Origin: Isoetes taiwanensis
Taxonomy: Eukaryota > Streptophyta > Lycopodiopsida > Isoetales > Isoetaceae
Assembly (NCBI GenBank): GCA_021234155.1
Contig: JAJEKV010000002.1
Location: 16,405,428 to 16,469,427 of the forward strand
Length of the DNA stretch: 64,000 bases
Direction of reading: 5' to 3'
Positions 11,500-23,654 of the stretch are shown in pieces. A model generated the notes under the pieces. That model saw only the letters and a list, made by a program, of their open reading frames with translations. It ran no database searches and was not told the origin of the DNA. Numbering within the stretch: the stretch's first letter is position 1; each line of letters starts with the position of its first letter. The translations under genes were made by a program, and so were the position numbers.

Positions 11500-12180
11500 A
11501 CAAACTCTCAAGGAGTTTTATGTCTATCTGCTAGACTTTTCTGATGTGCCTTTGTTATTTGAAGATATTCTCGCACTTCTACCACTATGCTGCTGCATAT
11601 ACGCCGCCGTTGTTGAGAAACTTTCACCTTGGACACTAGATTGTGCCATATATCTGGGTTCAAGCGTTGAGAATCGTAACTGATTAGGAAGGGAGACATC
11701 TTTGATGACTCTTGCTTCGTATTATTGTACGTAACTCGATTAAGTGAATGTAATCGGCCCATTTGAATTGCTTGTATTAAACGTAGTTTCTCAAGATATC
11801 CTCCAAGATTCTATTGGTGTGATCCATTTGCCAATTTGACTGTGGATGATAAGCAAAACTCATTCACAAGTTGGTGCAGACCGTGTTGAAGAAGTCTTGC
11901 CAAAAGGCACTGAAGAACTTCGGATCTCTATTGGTGCTGATCGCCCTGCGCATTCCATGCAGACTAAAAAAATATCTCTTATGTGGACATGGTGCGGTAT
12001 GGCAAGAATGTGCACTTTTTTGATAACTTATCTACCACAACCATCAAGGCATCAAAGCTCCTTGTTGTGCTTGGAAGGCCTGCTATGAAATACATACTGA
12101 TAACTTCCCACTTGGCGTTTGGCACTGCCCAAGGTTCCAAAACTCTTGGGATTCCAAGTTGTTATGCCTTTGTCTACTGA
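11500..12180 (-). pseudogene. Chromovirus integrase fragments
   Basis: Two pieces are visible. Near 12120-11985 the minus strand reads NAKWEVISMYFIAGLPS then FDALMVVVDKLSK, the region around the first catalytic residue of Ty3 integrase (usually MDFIxGLP); the Asp is Tyr here. From 11762 to 11508 it reads YNNTKQESSKMSPF and NLVSKVKVSQQ, the end of the catalytic core. The part with the second Asp and the Glu is not readable in one frame. Confidence 0.65.
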
Positions 12181-12334
12181 CACAACTGACATTCTTGGAT
12201 ATGCCTGATTATCTGCTTCTTCATGCCCAGCCAGGAGTAGCTACTTCTAATCTTGAAGTAGGCCTTTATAAATCATGCATGGCCGGTAATAGGGCTATTA
12301 CGCGTGTCATGGAAGGTTAACTTCCTTACTCCTG

Positions 12335-12925
12335 ATGCTTCAAGTACGCATAGTTGTTCTTGTGATAGAAAAGATTGCCTTCCTTTTTAAAATATTTGAA
12401 GGTTTCCCTTTCCTTATCCGTCCTTGCGCTCTTGCAAAGACTAGCCCATATGTGCTTGAACTCCATTCTAGAGGAGATGGCTTCTTCTATCTTCTTGCCG
12501 CATTCGCTTGCCGAAGTGGAGATGGCATTGCAAAATGATGCTTCAAAAGCTTGCCGATAAGTGGCGACGTCTTAGCATCTCCAAGGCTTTCCTCAAATGA
12601 ACTGCAAGCTCCTCCATTGATTTGTTGTAGATCACGGTGTCGTCGAAGAAAAAAATTGATGATGAACTCGTCTAAGAAATCTTTGAAAATGACATTCCTC
12701 AAGCGCCTAAGTCGGTGGAGCATTTGATGGACTCAAGGGCATTATTGTGAACTTATAGTGCCCATATCATGTTCTGAAGCGGTCTTATAATTATCTTCCC
12801 CCTTCATGCTTCTTTGATGGTTGCCCGACCTTAAGTCGATTTTGGAGAAGATTTTGCTCCTTGGAGTTGATCCATTATGTCACCTGCTTGTTGAGCTGCA
12901 AATGGTTGATATACATCTTTCGACT
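12335..12925 (-). pseudogene. Chromovirus reverse transcriptase and linker remnants
   Basis: On the minus strand, shifted frames near 12925-12715 read WINSKEQNLLQNRL and YGHYKFTIMPLSPSNAPP. These correspond to the MDQLxGAKxFxKIDLRSGYHQ and YGHYEFTVMPFGLTNAP motifs of Ty3 reverse transcriptases. Near 12475-12345 they read SARTDKERETFKYF and KKEGNLFYHKNNYAY, the linker before integrase. The YxDD catalytic motif and RNase H are not recognisable. Confidence 0.6.
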
Positions 12926-13294
12926 TCCGTCTAGGCTGAAAGGGATCCCCAAGTCGAGCAACTCCTACACTGCTTCTTGAGCTCTGCTAGCTCGGGAGTG
13001 CTCATTCTATAAAGAGCTTTGCTGGTCGGCTCTGCATCTGGAGCAAGAGTGATTTCTTAGCTTAGCAATCAGCCGAGGCAACTGTTCCGAAGTAATATCT
13101 TCCTTCTTACTCTTGTTGTCGGGATCGATGACTTGCAGCTTAAATATATGCGACCTCATCCCTCGTGATGCACTTAAGTAGTTGCTTTGTTGAGTTGCTT
13201 TGCGTGACTGAAATTACTTCCTTAACTTTAATTATTGCCCTTTGGTGCTGGGATAAACATCTCTTGCTTATGATAATCAATTATTTCCTTAGTC

Positions 13295-13400
13295 GGCTTT
13301 AATATTCCATGCCTATTATGAGGTCATACTTGCCAATGTGTATAAGTTGGCGTCGACGCTCTACTTTTCGCCGCTTAAGGTTGATGTTGAACTTGACTCT
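13295..13400 (-). pseudogene. Retroviral-type aspartic protease tail
   Basis: The minus strand reads KFNINLKRRKVERRRQLIHI then GKYDLIIGMEY. The last part fits the GxYDxILGMDWL motif that ends the Ty3 protease domain. The catalytic DSGA region is not seen upstream. Confidence 0.5.
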
Positions 13401-14546
13401 TGTTCCTTTGGTGCTGCTAATTGCTCAGCCTTGCCATACTTATTGGCCTAGATTTAGACTTAAGAGTCTTGCTCTTAAAGATGTCCGCCATCTAGGAGAT
13501 GCGAGGTTATAGGTTAAAGAATTATTTACATAAATCCTATGGTCGCAATGTTAGTCGGCATGACATTTCCTTTGGATATAAAACTATGCAATTAAATAAT
13601 TATTCTTCTTTTAGATCTAATCTATACTCTAGGATCTCCCTTTTCTTGCTTATTATCCTCTTGAAATAGTCCCACCTTTGAATTGATGCCATCTAAGAAG
13701 TTGGCCGGACTTGTTAGATTGCTTCCCTTCATTTGGTCGAATTATTCCTTATGTTGTGGAGGTACTCGTCGTATACATGGTTGACGGTTATCCTATTATT
13801 GAATCCTGCTTAACGAGGTGATCAAGCTCACGAGGAGGTTCCAATATGTTGGATATCTGTCAGCAATGTATATAATTTTAATACTCCATACATTTTTCTT
13901 CCCAATCCTTGAAGCTTTGCTCAATTCTTGGGTCCATCCTTTCTAAAAGAAATGACAAAAATCTACTCGAAAGCTCGTCCCAATCCCATCATGGATGTTA
14001 TCACCCATAATTCTAAGATATTCAACTATCTTATAGGTCGTCTAGCTTGCTTAAGGTTGGTGTAGTTGTTAATCATTGTAGTAGCAAGGCGATGATCCAC
14101 AATTTTGTTGAAAAATCTGGTCTCTTTGGAGTTGTTCTATAATGATTCATGTGCTCTGCTCCTTTTGTCGAACGTATTCTAACCATGCTCATCCTCAACG
14201 TTGATGTTGACGTCCTTCATTAAGGGTATCCATATTAGTGGACTTGATGATGTAGTGGGCAACATAAGGTCTCGATGTCGCATCCCCAAAGACTTGAAGG
14301 TAATGTTCTCCACTCTGTAGAATCTTTCATGTCGATTCATCTGCCTCGGAGGTTACAAGATTTGAGGATGATTCTTCTGAATTGATACTGTTGTGTTGAC
14401 CTTTCGATTCGATTCTTCATCTTGGTGGTCACATGCTGTTGTTATAAGGCTGATGACAATGTTGAGTGCCCCCTTCTAACTGTGCAATTTTTCTTCCTGA
14501 GAGAAGTCTATTTGCATCCATGTGCAGGGACTATAATCTTGACTAA

Positions 14547-14768
14547 TCAGTTAGTAATACTGGTATTTGGTCCCCCATCTCTTCTTGATGGTGTTTGACC
14601 TCCAATTTCTAAGGTGGGAGATCGTGATGATCTTGAGATGGTGCTGTCGAGGTTGATGTAGCTGCTCTGAAGTATCAGGGCTGATGAGGAAGAAGCTTGT
14701 TGCGGTCTCGCCATATTCTTATTCATGAGCAGCCCACCCTTGCTCGCTTGTAATACCTTCTTAGCCAA
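14547..14768 (-). pseudogene. Possible gag N-terminus of the minus-strand chromovirus
   Basis: A 73-codon frame contains MARPQQASSSSA, a Ser/Gln-rich start of the kind seen in plant Ty3 gag proteins, at the expected end of the element. There is no zinc knuckle. The call rests mainly on position. Confidence 0.3.
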
Positions 14769-15600
14769 AGCATCTTTGCTTGAAATCTAAATCTGATACT
14801 ACTATGGACCTGTATATCTGCGATAGTTACCCTTCCTAGGAGGTATGTCCAGTCTCATCCTTTAGAACTCTTGATGTCACAAGTCGATGAAGTCGTCTAC
14901 TTGTTGGTGTGGCATAGCTGTGACATTAGTCATCGATGTGGGGGCCTTCCTCGAGATAATATGGCACTTGGACTAGGAGATATTCCTCTCCTAATGTGAT
15001 CAATTTTGTAAGTGGCATAATGCCCATTTGCTGTTGCATAGCCCTCTTGGCAACTTTTGTGTCTATTCTTGATGTCACAATCGTCCTTCCTATAGGCTCC
15101 CCTTTATTATTTGTGTTCGGGCTTCCCTGTACACCATCTTGGCCTTTGATTTGCTGAAGTTTCCTCCATAAGGTGGACTATATAGAAAGGTTGGTTAGTT
15201 TTTGTTTGGTCATTTAGTGCCCCAAGTGGGCAGAGTTTGCTACCTCTTAAAATATGAGACAATTCTTTGGGAAGTTGTTAATTATTCTATAATTGCCTTC
15301 ATATTAATTTTAGTTTTTATGCCATTACATAGTCACTTTATGCCCACTTTATTTTATTAGTGTATAATAAACACTCAACTGGGCCAGCATGATGTGCTGA
15401 ACCTTTAGCTGGAACATGGGAAGATAGTAATTGGTTTCAATTTCATTCGGAACTGTCTATCCTACGAAGGAGAGAACATTTTCAATAATAATAAAGTAGT
15501 TGATAAACGTAGTTAAATTAAAAACACGAACACCTAATTGAAACAAATGGAATAACATGTACTATTATATCACTACTTTGGGGATATGAGAGTGTATCAG

Positions 15601-15771
15601 TAACATCAACTTACCATGTAAAAATCTCATTCGTGAGCACCAACCACGACTTTGCAATTTTAGTTGCTAAAGCATCTATACCGCGTAACATCAACTTACC
15701 ATGAACAAAACCTCATTCGTGAGCACCAACCACGACTTTGAAATTTTAGTTGCTAAGGCATCTATACCGCA
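15601..15771. repeat. Two 85-bp tandem units
   Basis: Units 15601-15685 and 15686-15771 share TAACATCAACTTACCATG at the start and ATCTATACCGC at the end, with only a few differences. No coding potential is visible. Confidence 0.85.
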
Positions 15772-15885
15772 TATTCCAAAAAAGAATCGCTCTGTAGTTG
15801 AACTAAAGATCTTTGAAGTTATATGTTGTCTATTAACAAAAAAAAGTTCCTGAGATCTTTCTTAGAGCAACTTGGTGCATGGTTA

Positions 15886-16431
15886 TCAAGGGCGTGCCAA
15901 GCATGTAGATGAGGACAATAGTGTGGGAAGACTGGAAGACTTAAAAGCTGCATCATTATGGTGAGACTTGTGCAAAACAATGTTGCACCTTGCCATGCTT
16001 GCAGCAAGGTCTGTTACTGCTACGGAGTTCTGAAAAAAATAAAGATACAGCCTTCTTTGTATAAGCACTGCCATAGTTGGCATTGTGATTGCATATTGCA
16101 TTTTGAAGCATTTGACAACTACAATTATATCATGTTCTAGTACACCTCTCAGTCTTGACATATAAACGAAATTTAAAAACTCTGAACCAAGTTTTGATGG
16201 GCCTGACTGGGTGTTCACGGCAAATGACGCATTTGCTTGCAAAGAGAGAGAGAGAGAAAAACTTTCTGTGAAATACTTTAGCTTCTTATGTCTTCGAGCC
16301 ATATTCTTCATGCTGCTACATGATGACAAATAGACCCAATTTGGGCATATGTCATAAACTGCTTGCTTGCTTATGCCTCCAACAGGCGGTATCGATTGGA
16401 TTCGGGTTCCATAAATACCGACAATATACAA
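15886..16431 (-). other. Unrecognised 181-codon open frame
   Basis: A minus-strand frame of 181 codons includes an (SL)3-type low-complexity stretch that comes from a GA dinucleotide run near 16243-16257. I see no domain, and base composition gives no support for coding. It may be chance. Confidence 0.15.
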
Positions 16432-17529
16432 AATGCTTGATAAGATGCCTGCTGCAACTAAAGTTATACATAATTCATGTGACTGGAAACTCCAATCTCC
16501 TAACAGTCTAGGTACTTTTTACCTTACTTAGCCATGGTCTATTGGTATCAAGATATCAAGGTACATATAAGACGTGGATGAAACACATGCCACATTTAGA
16601 AAAGCACATGGAAAGTGCATCTCGAAATGGCCTACTCCAGGCAGTTTCACCTTCCATACCATTACTTTTGTGGAGGTACTCAAACTTTCAAGCTTTTTTT
16701 AAATCTTCTACATGCAAAGGTTTGTTTGCATCTCTTTGCTCTGCAAAAGCCATTTTCAAAGTAATATTTTGGGGCAACCAATGCCAACTTTCAGTTTTCT
16801 TTATTTTTGGCATGACTAAACATGCATGATCTTAGAAGGTGATGCTTTGGAAACACTGCTGGCTAGTCGGTTGGGGGTTTAGCTTGCCAGATATTTGGTT
16901 ATGCTATATCCCTAAAAGAAGAACAGCATATAAACACCTTTTTCTTATTAGCAGGGTCCTGCATAATATTACATCACAAAGTGCAACTGTTTGAAACATA
17001 TGAAATGGACCATGCAGCTAGAATCCCTTACCTAGCACTGATTTGTTTTAATCCCATGTATGTTTTGACCAAGTTCCATCACCATGGTCCAATACGTCAT
17101 CTTGTTCTGTACACCAATACGCAATCCAAGAATCTCCACTAAATGGTAATCTCCAACCATAGTAGCCAGCTCTGGTAAATATGAAAAATTATTATTTTAT
17201 GCAATCAACATATATTAAAAATGATTTGAATTAAGAACTTGATAACGCTTTTAATTAAAATGATTTGATCTTGATGCAATACCTGATGTTTGGGCTAAAG
17301 AAAAGCTTCTATTTGTTGTGAACTTCTGGTGCTTTTTGAAAGTTTTGGATGGCAGATGCTTTTGCCTATGCTATTATATCCCAACAGACTCCTTTCTGGC
17401 AGAAAGAATCTCTAGTAAACAACAAAAATCATCATTTCCAAAGGAAGAGGCACTGTACATATAGATTAGAATATTTGATGCTGAGCATGGAGAACAAAAA
17501 AAAAACATTGTTGGGTTGCTTCCTACCTG

Positions 17530-18057
17530 CGTACCCACTTGCCCATGAAAAGGCGCAGACTCATTGCCTCCATTCGCACAGGGGCACATCATCTTCGAAT
17601 TGAGACGGGCAGATGGATTGGTGAGCCACGCCAGGACAGGCTCTGTCAATGCTGCCAAATGGGAGTCATTGAGGATGAATCTCATACCCTTCAAAGTTGC
17701 CCAGCATATGATCAAATTCGGACGCGCTATGCTGAGTTGGTCAGGCATGGCCAGCCATTACATGTGACATTAAGCACAGCATCCGTACGGGTGCTGGGAT
17801 CATACCTTCAGGAGGTTATGGACATGCGAGATCAGCTATGTCCTCGGGCACACACTTGACATGTATATATACATTGATGTATACTTGTACAGTTTGACAG
17901 CATTCTTATTACTGCCACGGTTTTTCCCTCGAAAACCCTTCGGGGCGGGGGTTTTTTAACCCGGAAAGTAATAAGTTTGATGCGCTCCTTGTGGGTCCCA
18001 TAGGCCGATTGGCCTCAATAGACGATAAAAAATCATTCTCATTCTCATTCTCATTCT
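17530..18057 (+). mobile_element. 5'-truncated L1-type LINE, 3' end
   Basis: The plus frame 17539-17859 encodes the C-terminus of a non-LTR reverse transcriptase: RRLIASIRTGAHHLRIETGR, then CQCC, DESHTLQSC and a Pro-Ala-Tyr. This is the Cx2C...HxxxxC knuckle found at the end of L1 and related ORF2 proteins. A stop at 17857-17859 is followed by a 3' UTR with CCCTTCGGGGCGGGGG, T6 and AACCCGG. The element ends in a short repeat, CATTCT about four times (18031-18057), instead of poly(A). Everything upstream of the C-terminus is missing, as is normal for incomplete LINE insertion. Confidence 0.8.
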
Positions 18058-18264
18058 TTACACTCTGAAATCATCTTCTAACTGCCCCGAACAGTATAAC
18101 TGTAATGGCTATAGAGAGAACATAACCCGCAACAGCCTGAATGGGAGTAATATTTTGATCGACAAAGGCCTTTACATCTTGAGGCCATTCGCAATATCTT
18201 CAGCCACATTCCAAAGCTCAAGAAGGCATAGAAAAGGTCTGGTGCAGAACGCTCTTTTTTTACC

Positions 18265-18492
18265 CTATTGTGAGAAAATTGTGGCAGGCATGGTTGATAG
18301 AAAATTTCTGAATAAAGCCATGTGTAGGTCGGCCTTAAGCAACTCAAATCTCAATCTGCATGTAGTATTCCGGGCTTGCTGCTCAGCCATGATCAAACCT
18401 TCATTCCAAACTTTGATTTCTACTTCAATAACGGGTTTACAGAGCGAAGACGAAAGAAAAATAGGGGTGTCGTCCAGAACATGAAAGAACAT
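18265..18492 (-). other. Coding-like minus-strand stretch, family unknown
   Basis: The minus strand reads VIEVEIKVWNEGLIMAEQQA then CRLRFELLKADLHMALF, with an amphipathic, gene-like composition, before a stop. The next frame down (about 18260-18090) contains LWNVAEDIANGLKM. It may be one or two exons of a decayed host gene. I do not recognise it. Confidence 0.2.
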
Positions 18493-18568
18493 GAACGATA
18501 ATGTGTCCGAAATTGGAATGGGTATTCTTATAACTTAAGGTTTCCAAAGGTTTTATGGGGGTATTCGT

Positions 18569-19135
18569 ATGTCAAACCGTATAATGATGACGGTGGCAAC
18601 TGGGATTCCCAACCCTAGAATCTTGGGCGGGCATATTGGAGTTCGGGATTGCTGGTTGGGCGCAACTGGTGGTTCTTCCTTGGGCTGCTGCAGGGATGGC
18701 GGAGCTCCGGGTGATGTGTCGTTTGTGTGTTTTGTTTCCTTATTTGTTTCTGTGGATAAGCTGGGGTCGCGGGTGTTGGCGGGGAGCGGAGGTGCAGTAT
18801 TGAAGAAGACACAGGTAAGATTTTTTCAATTTCGGCCGGATTTCTTCAGCAGGGTATTCCTGTGGGCACCGGATCTCTGCAGTGGAGAAGTTTGCACCCT
18901 GGCAGAATTGGCAAAATTGTACAGGCTCAGAAATTTTGGTGCCGAACTTGGGGACCCAGACCCAGGAATAGGGAACTTTACATTTGCTAAATTCTTGTGT
19001 TCCCTTTTAATTCTTGTGTTTCCTTTTAATTCTTGTGTTTCCTTTTTGTCTTGTCGGTGTTGCTCTGTTTTCTTCAAGCTTCACAGGCTAGGCTTCTGTA
19101 GAGCCAAGTTTCCGGTTGGCTCATGCCTCAGGTAA
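18569..19135 (+). other. Unrecognised 188-codon open frame
   Basis: A plus-strand frame stays open for 188 codons. Part of it (about 18830-18960) has a mixed, protein-like composition, but the C-terminal third is drawn from a short TTTAATTCTTGTGTTTCC repeat and is Phe/Cys/Leu-rich. No domain is visible. Confidence 0.15.
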
Positions 19136-19185
19136 GCCAAGGGCATTGGACTTTTGTTGGGGTTCGATTCCCCAAGCCCTGGTCT
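19112..19185 (+). repeat. tRNA-derived SINE-like sequence
   Basis: An A-box-like TTGGCTCATGCCTCAGG (19116-19132) and a B-box-like GGTTCGATTCC (19161-19171) are spaced as in RNA polymerase III promoters of tRNA-derived SINEs. There is no cloverleaf that would make it a tRNA gene. Confidence 0.35.
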
Positions 19186-19426
19186 TCGTCATACAATACT
19201 GCTTATTACACGGAGTTCATGACACAATATGAGGCTAAGCAATGGTTCCGGGCCTTGGAATCCCAGATTTCTACATGAAGAAGGCTTCATCGTTGGATTC
19301 AAGGAGAAATACTTTGTTATGTACCAGCAGGTTGTTAGCTCGGCGAAGACAGCTGAATCTATAAAAACTCCATGGATTTGTTCATTTTTTGGACGGGAGG
19401 GAGGACATAGGTGGCCTCTATTCTGC

Positions 19427-19524
19427 CGGAATTGATCCCATCTTCTTTGCCCGCCAAATCTGCCTTTGTTTTCATAAGCTGTCGGAATTGATCCCATCTT
19501 CTTCGCCCGCCAAATCTGCCAAAT
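19427..19524. repeat. Two direct repeats of about 40 bp, 57-bp spacing
   Basis: The phrase CGGAATTGATCCCATCTTCT followed by GCCCGCCAAATCTGCC occurs twice. Just after it, about 19525-19615, the plus strand reads DEFGDLVKAKVRVALEIHKL, which looks like an exon of an unrecognised gene. Confidence 0.6.
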
Positions 19525-20514
19525 CGATGAGTTCGGTGATCTGGTGAAGGCCAAGGTCAGGGTTGCATTGGAAATTCATAAGCTGGATTACAGGAATTCG
19601 TGGAATTTCTTGCCAGTATGTACAACTTCGTACTCTGTTGTGATACACATTAAACCATGGAATGGTTTGTATGGTTTGTTTTTAAGGGGTAAGTCAAGAA
19701 AGGGGGATTTGACCCCATCTTGACTTGCGTTTGAGGGCTCCAAATTCGCCCCATGGCATATGGTGGCATATGCCAGCATCCAATGGCCCAAAATAATTTT
19801 TAGACACCCAAAATGATAATACCCTCCAAATGAAGAGCATAAAGCCAAAGAGAGGTCAAAAACCCTAACCCCGTCTAAGTTAAAAAAAAAAATTGAGGGC
19901 CTGGCATCATCTCCACCATTGTTACAATTGATCAAATCTAGGCCGCCAGATTTAGGGCGTGGTCCATTACAAAACATTATAATATAAGATTATCTATGAT
20001 ACAAAAGCATGGCGGAAGACACTTGATGGTGGTGCATCTATAACGTGTGTTGGTGTATCATACCAACATGTGACAACAATTTCTAAGCCCTTGGCAACTA
20101 GCTGGGTTTCTAAGAAAAAAGTTTGATTAAACTACCTATATGTAGATAAGAAGACACTTAGCAAGATAAAAGTGACAACTAAGCTAAGATGAATGCAGAT
20201 GCTGTCTCTATCTAGCTTAAGGGTCTTGGTTTTAACTCTAAGGGTCTTGGCCATTAATATTATCTACATAATTAAATTTAATTAAGGATTATAATTCAAA
20301 CATAAATAAACGATGCCCGCCCTCAAAGGTTGGCAGGGGGAGGTTTGGGGGGTTCATCCCTGTGTGTGGGAAATTTGATTCCCACTACTGTGGATTTTTT
20401 TTTAAAGATGAGGTCCAAATAGATTGAAAAGCTAGAATGGAGTGCCACAAGGCACTAGAATAGCTAAAAATGTGCATGGGGAACTTTTCTAGGCAATTTT
20501 ACAAAACTTTTGGT

Positions 20515-21085
20515 CAAAATCATGGGACTTGGGTTACTCCATGCCAATGATGCATGCGTCCTCAATACAAGCCTTAAGCGCGGAGTGAACCGAGTGGGTC
20601 ATTTTAGCTCATTTTTTATTGATTTAGATTTGGTTTGTTCTAGACTATCTGTCAACTTATTTCATGTCAATCTGACAAGTAGAAGTGCAAACAAGGGCGA
20701 CTCGGGTTACTCCGCGTGGAAGGGGTCTGCGTTCGCGACGCAAGGGGCTTTTGTGCGGAGTGACCCGAATGGGTCAACTTTAGCTAATTTTGACATTTTT
20801 AATGAATTAAGATACTACTAAGGATGTAAGATTTGACTAATCCTAAATGTCTAGCAACTTATTTCATGACAATTCATTAATTTTAGCTACAAAATAGGTC
20901 GACTTGTGTGATTCCGCGTTGAATGGCTCTGCATTCGCGACACAGGGGGCTTTTGCATGGAGTGATTCGAGTGGGTCAACTTTAACTATTTGACAATATT
21001 TTGGGAAATTTTAAAGTGCTAGGATGCAAGGTTGACTCGATTCTAGGCTATCCAGCAGCTTGTTTCATGTTAATCTGACACCTTT
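20515..21085. repeat. Three diverged tandem units of about 170-200 bp
   Basis: Each unit has CTCGGGTTACTCC or a variant (about 20528, 20701, 20905), a CTGCGTTCGCGAC phrase, GGAGTGACCCGAGTGGGTCA, and TGTCAACTTATTTCATG or a variant (about 20650, 20850, 21045). Non-coding and satellite-like. Confidence 0.65.
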
Positions 21086-22971
21086 AAGCAAAACAATAGG
21101 CAAACCTAAATTGACATCGTTTAAGCAAAATCTCAACTTATCACATCAACAATAGAGTTTTAGTACATGTAATGTAAAAAATATTTACAAAACAGTTTCT
21201 AAATCTTATCTTTCCTAATCCTATGTGCCAAGTTCATGGTCTTGAGCATAATGGTCATCCTCTTAGCGTGAATGGCGCACCTTCTCGAAAAGTTGTGTCT
21301 GCTCTGCTTCGGCCACTTCCTGGCGAGACCCCACCATCATTGATGTGGCTCGTTAGTCGTAGTCCATCTTGAACTCCTGCATAAACCCTTGATGTAGGCA
21401 CTCGAAAAGAGGCACTGTTGGCAATGCCAGATCTCCCGCGACACTCTACTATGCTTGGAATTTGGCCCATGGCAGACTTTCTTCGAAGAATCGGGTCGAG
21501 GTGGTGGAGGCTTGCTTTTCGGCCCTAGTTGGTTGCCTTTGATGAACCTTGGGGTAAAAGCACGCTGTGGTGTTCCAATTCGGCTGTCCCCCCTGTCCCC
21601 CCAAAATGTGGCGTTGCATCCACCACTTTTGTGGTATGAAAGTATAATTATGGCACCGCTCAGCTGCCGGTATTTAAGAATAGAGTCCCGCTCAGCTGTG
21701 GGGGAAATTCTAATTTCAAAAACTAAAATTCAAATTCAAATTCCTATTCTTTGGCCCCTTCCTGTTCTTTGCCTACGTCCTGTTCTTTGGCTCCCTCCCT
21801 ACTGCGAGCTCCAATCCATTGTGGATATGGATGTCAATGAGGTAATCTCAGACACAAAACCGCATTTCGCATGGGAGAAAACGAAGAAGAACCAAGGAAC
21901 AAGAAATGTTGAAGAAAAGACGCCAGAGGAAAAGAAGAAGAGAAGAAAAATTGGAGCTTGCAGAATTGGCAGAAGGATCCGGTTCATCAAGAAGTGCAAG
22001 CAGTAAACGGCGTATTGTCCTTAATTTGCTAACGTCTTTCCATAAACAGACCAAAAGAATGGAGGATAGCACGAAGAAAGAAGTTTTACTTGAGTTTTTG
22101 AGGGATAAAACATTGGAAAAATTCATAGGTGAAGAATTAAAGGATTTGGAAGCCAAGAGCATCGTTATAAGGAGCCTCTGGGACTCCATGCAGAGTGTCA
22201 AACTCTCTACCAGCAATGACTGCCTAGCAGCCAAGAATAGCTGCCTTGTAATGTCAGACACGCCCGTGCGGTCTCAAACAAGTGACAAAATCAGCCCCGA
22301 GATCTTGGAAAGGTATTAGGTGTTCACCCAAGAAACCCAAAAAAAGGCAAAAGAAAAAGAGGGAAGAGATCGATTACAATGGTGGGAAATGGGTTTCTTA
22401 TAAGAGGGCTAAAAGATTCGATGCAATTTCGGATGAACATATAGAAAAGATTCAAAATTTTGGATTGAGAACACCCAGAGTGTCTCCTAACACAAAGGAT
22501 GTTAGAACTAGAAGATTGAGAGAAATGTAAGAGAAGAACATCTTGCCCACTATCCGGAGGAATCACAAAGTTAGTTTATTTTCATGTTATTCATGTTTTC
22601 TTAGTTAATATGGTGCTTAGTGTGGTGGTGCATGTGGTGGTTATTGTGTTGTACAGTGATTGTGGTGTACTGTATGCAGCATATGAATTGTGTGTAGTTG
22701 ACTCTAGTCTGAAATGCAATATTTAATGTTTGGAATATTATTAGAACATGACAGAATTGAGTACTCCTTACTGGGTGTGTGTACAGTCTAAAAATATTTG
22801 AGCTATAACTAACTGATCCTGAGATACAAATTTTTGTTGAATAAAGATAATTTTTTGTCAGATTCAAGCACGATATATTAAAAAAAGGGATCTTACAAAA
22901 TTTGGCTTTACAAAATTTGGCTTTCCATTGAAAGCTCTGTACCCGAGAACTAAATTTACATGCATGATTTC

Positions 22972-23460
22972 CTAAGCAACAGGAAATGCTGGTATGACTG
23001 GCTCGAGAACTGGTGCATCCAAAATTATTGTTTTCTGCACTAAAGCATCTAAGCTTTCTGCAGTCATCCCAGAATTTAACAGGATGAGGTTTGCCAGTGC
23101 TTCCTGCATCCCCTGGTGGTAAGTACGCAATTCTGCCAGTAAAACCCGTTGTTGCAGAGTCAGAGCGGACAAGTGACAGAGAACAAATATACCAGCTGCC
23201 CTTGCAGCAGCATGTAACATAAGCTGATGGACCTTGTCTAAGAGCTCTCTTCCTGTCAATCTGACTCCAAGCATAGCCATTGAAGGCCCAGCATCCAGTC
23301 TGTTGTATGCCTTTAGGTTGGATTCGAAATCAGCAAAGAAGGTGGATTTAGGCATATCCACCTTCAGAGATTGATCACGAGCCCTGTTTAACATGTGCCG
23401 AATGCCCTCCTCGGTCACCCTACAATAGCCGTAGTGATTTCTGAACATGGATCCTACCAT
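22972..23460 (-). CDS. Hypothetical protein, antisense within the intron
   Basis: A 162-codon open frame on the minus strand, higher in G+C than its surroundings, with a natural-looking, helix-rich composition (ELLDKVHQLMLHAAARAAG; LQQRVLLAELRTYHQGM). It has no signal peptide, membrane segment or motif I can name. It could be an exon of a nested gene, a gag-like fragment of an element that enlarged the intron, or chance. The start taken is the first Met after the upstream stop. Confidence 0.3.
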   Translation of the reverse strand: MVGSMFRNHYGYCRVTEEGIRHMLNRARDQSLKVDMPKSTFFADFESNLKAYNRLDAGPSMAMLGVRLTGRELLDKVHQLMLHAAARAAGIFVLCHLSALTLQQRVLLAELRTYHQGMQEALANLILLNSGMTAESLDALVQKTIILDAPVLEPVIPAFPVA

Positions 23461-23654
23461 GTTGCCGGAATGAACATGTTTCTATTTGGCGCGAATTGGG
23501 AATGAAACGCCAAAAATCAGACGTAGGAACAGGATTTAGGACCCAGATCCTTTTCTAATGATTAGAAGAGGAATGTAATTATTATCAGGGTGTACGAATT
23601 TCAGAAGTGTTTATGAGAGCAGGCTAGGCAGATTTTTTATGTCAGACAAAATAG

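Larger units (their letters stand above)
11025..14768 (-). mobile_element. Decayed Ty3 chromovirus, minus strand
   Basis: Pieces of gag, protease, reverse transcriptase, integrase and chromodomain occur in the correct order from high to low coordinates on the minus strand, all broken by stops and shifts. The chromodomain tail resembles that of the plus-strand element at 29.5 kb (PTLLEM then EIV, and QYLVKWKH), so both belong to one lineage. No flanking LTR pair was found. The LTR at 7.2-8.2 kb has its own polypurine tract and is separated by 2.8 kb of other sequence, so I do not join them. Confidence 0.75.

Noticed and set aside
7190-15000. LTR at 7.2-8.2 kb as the 3' LTR of the chromovirus at 11-14.8 kb
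   Set aside because: The LTR carries its own polypurine tract and truncated body end at about 8205, and 2.8 kb of unrelated sequence including a glycosyltransferase scrap lies between them.
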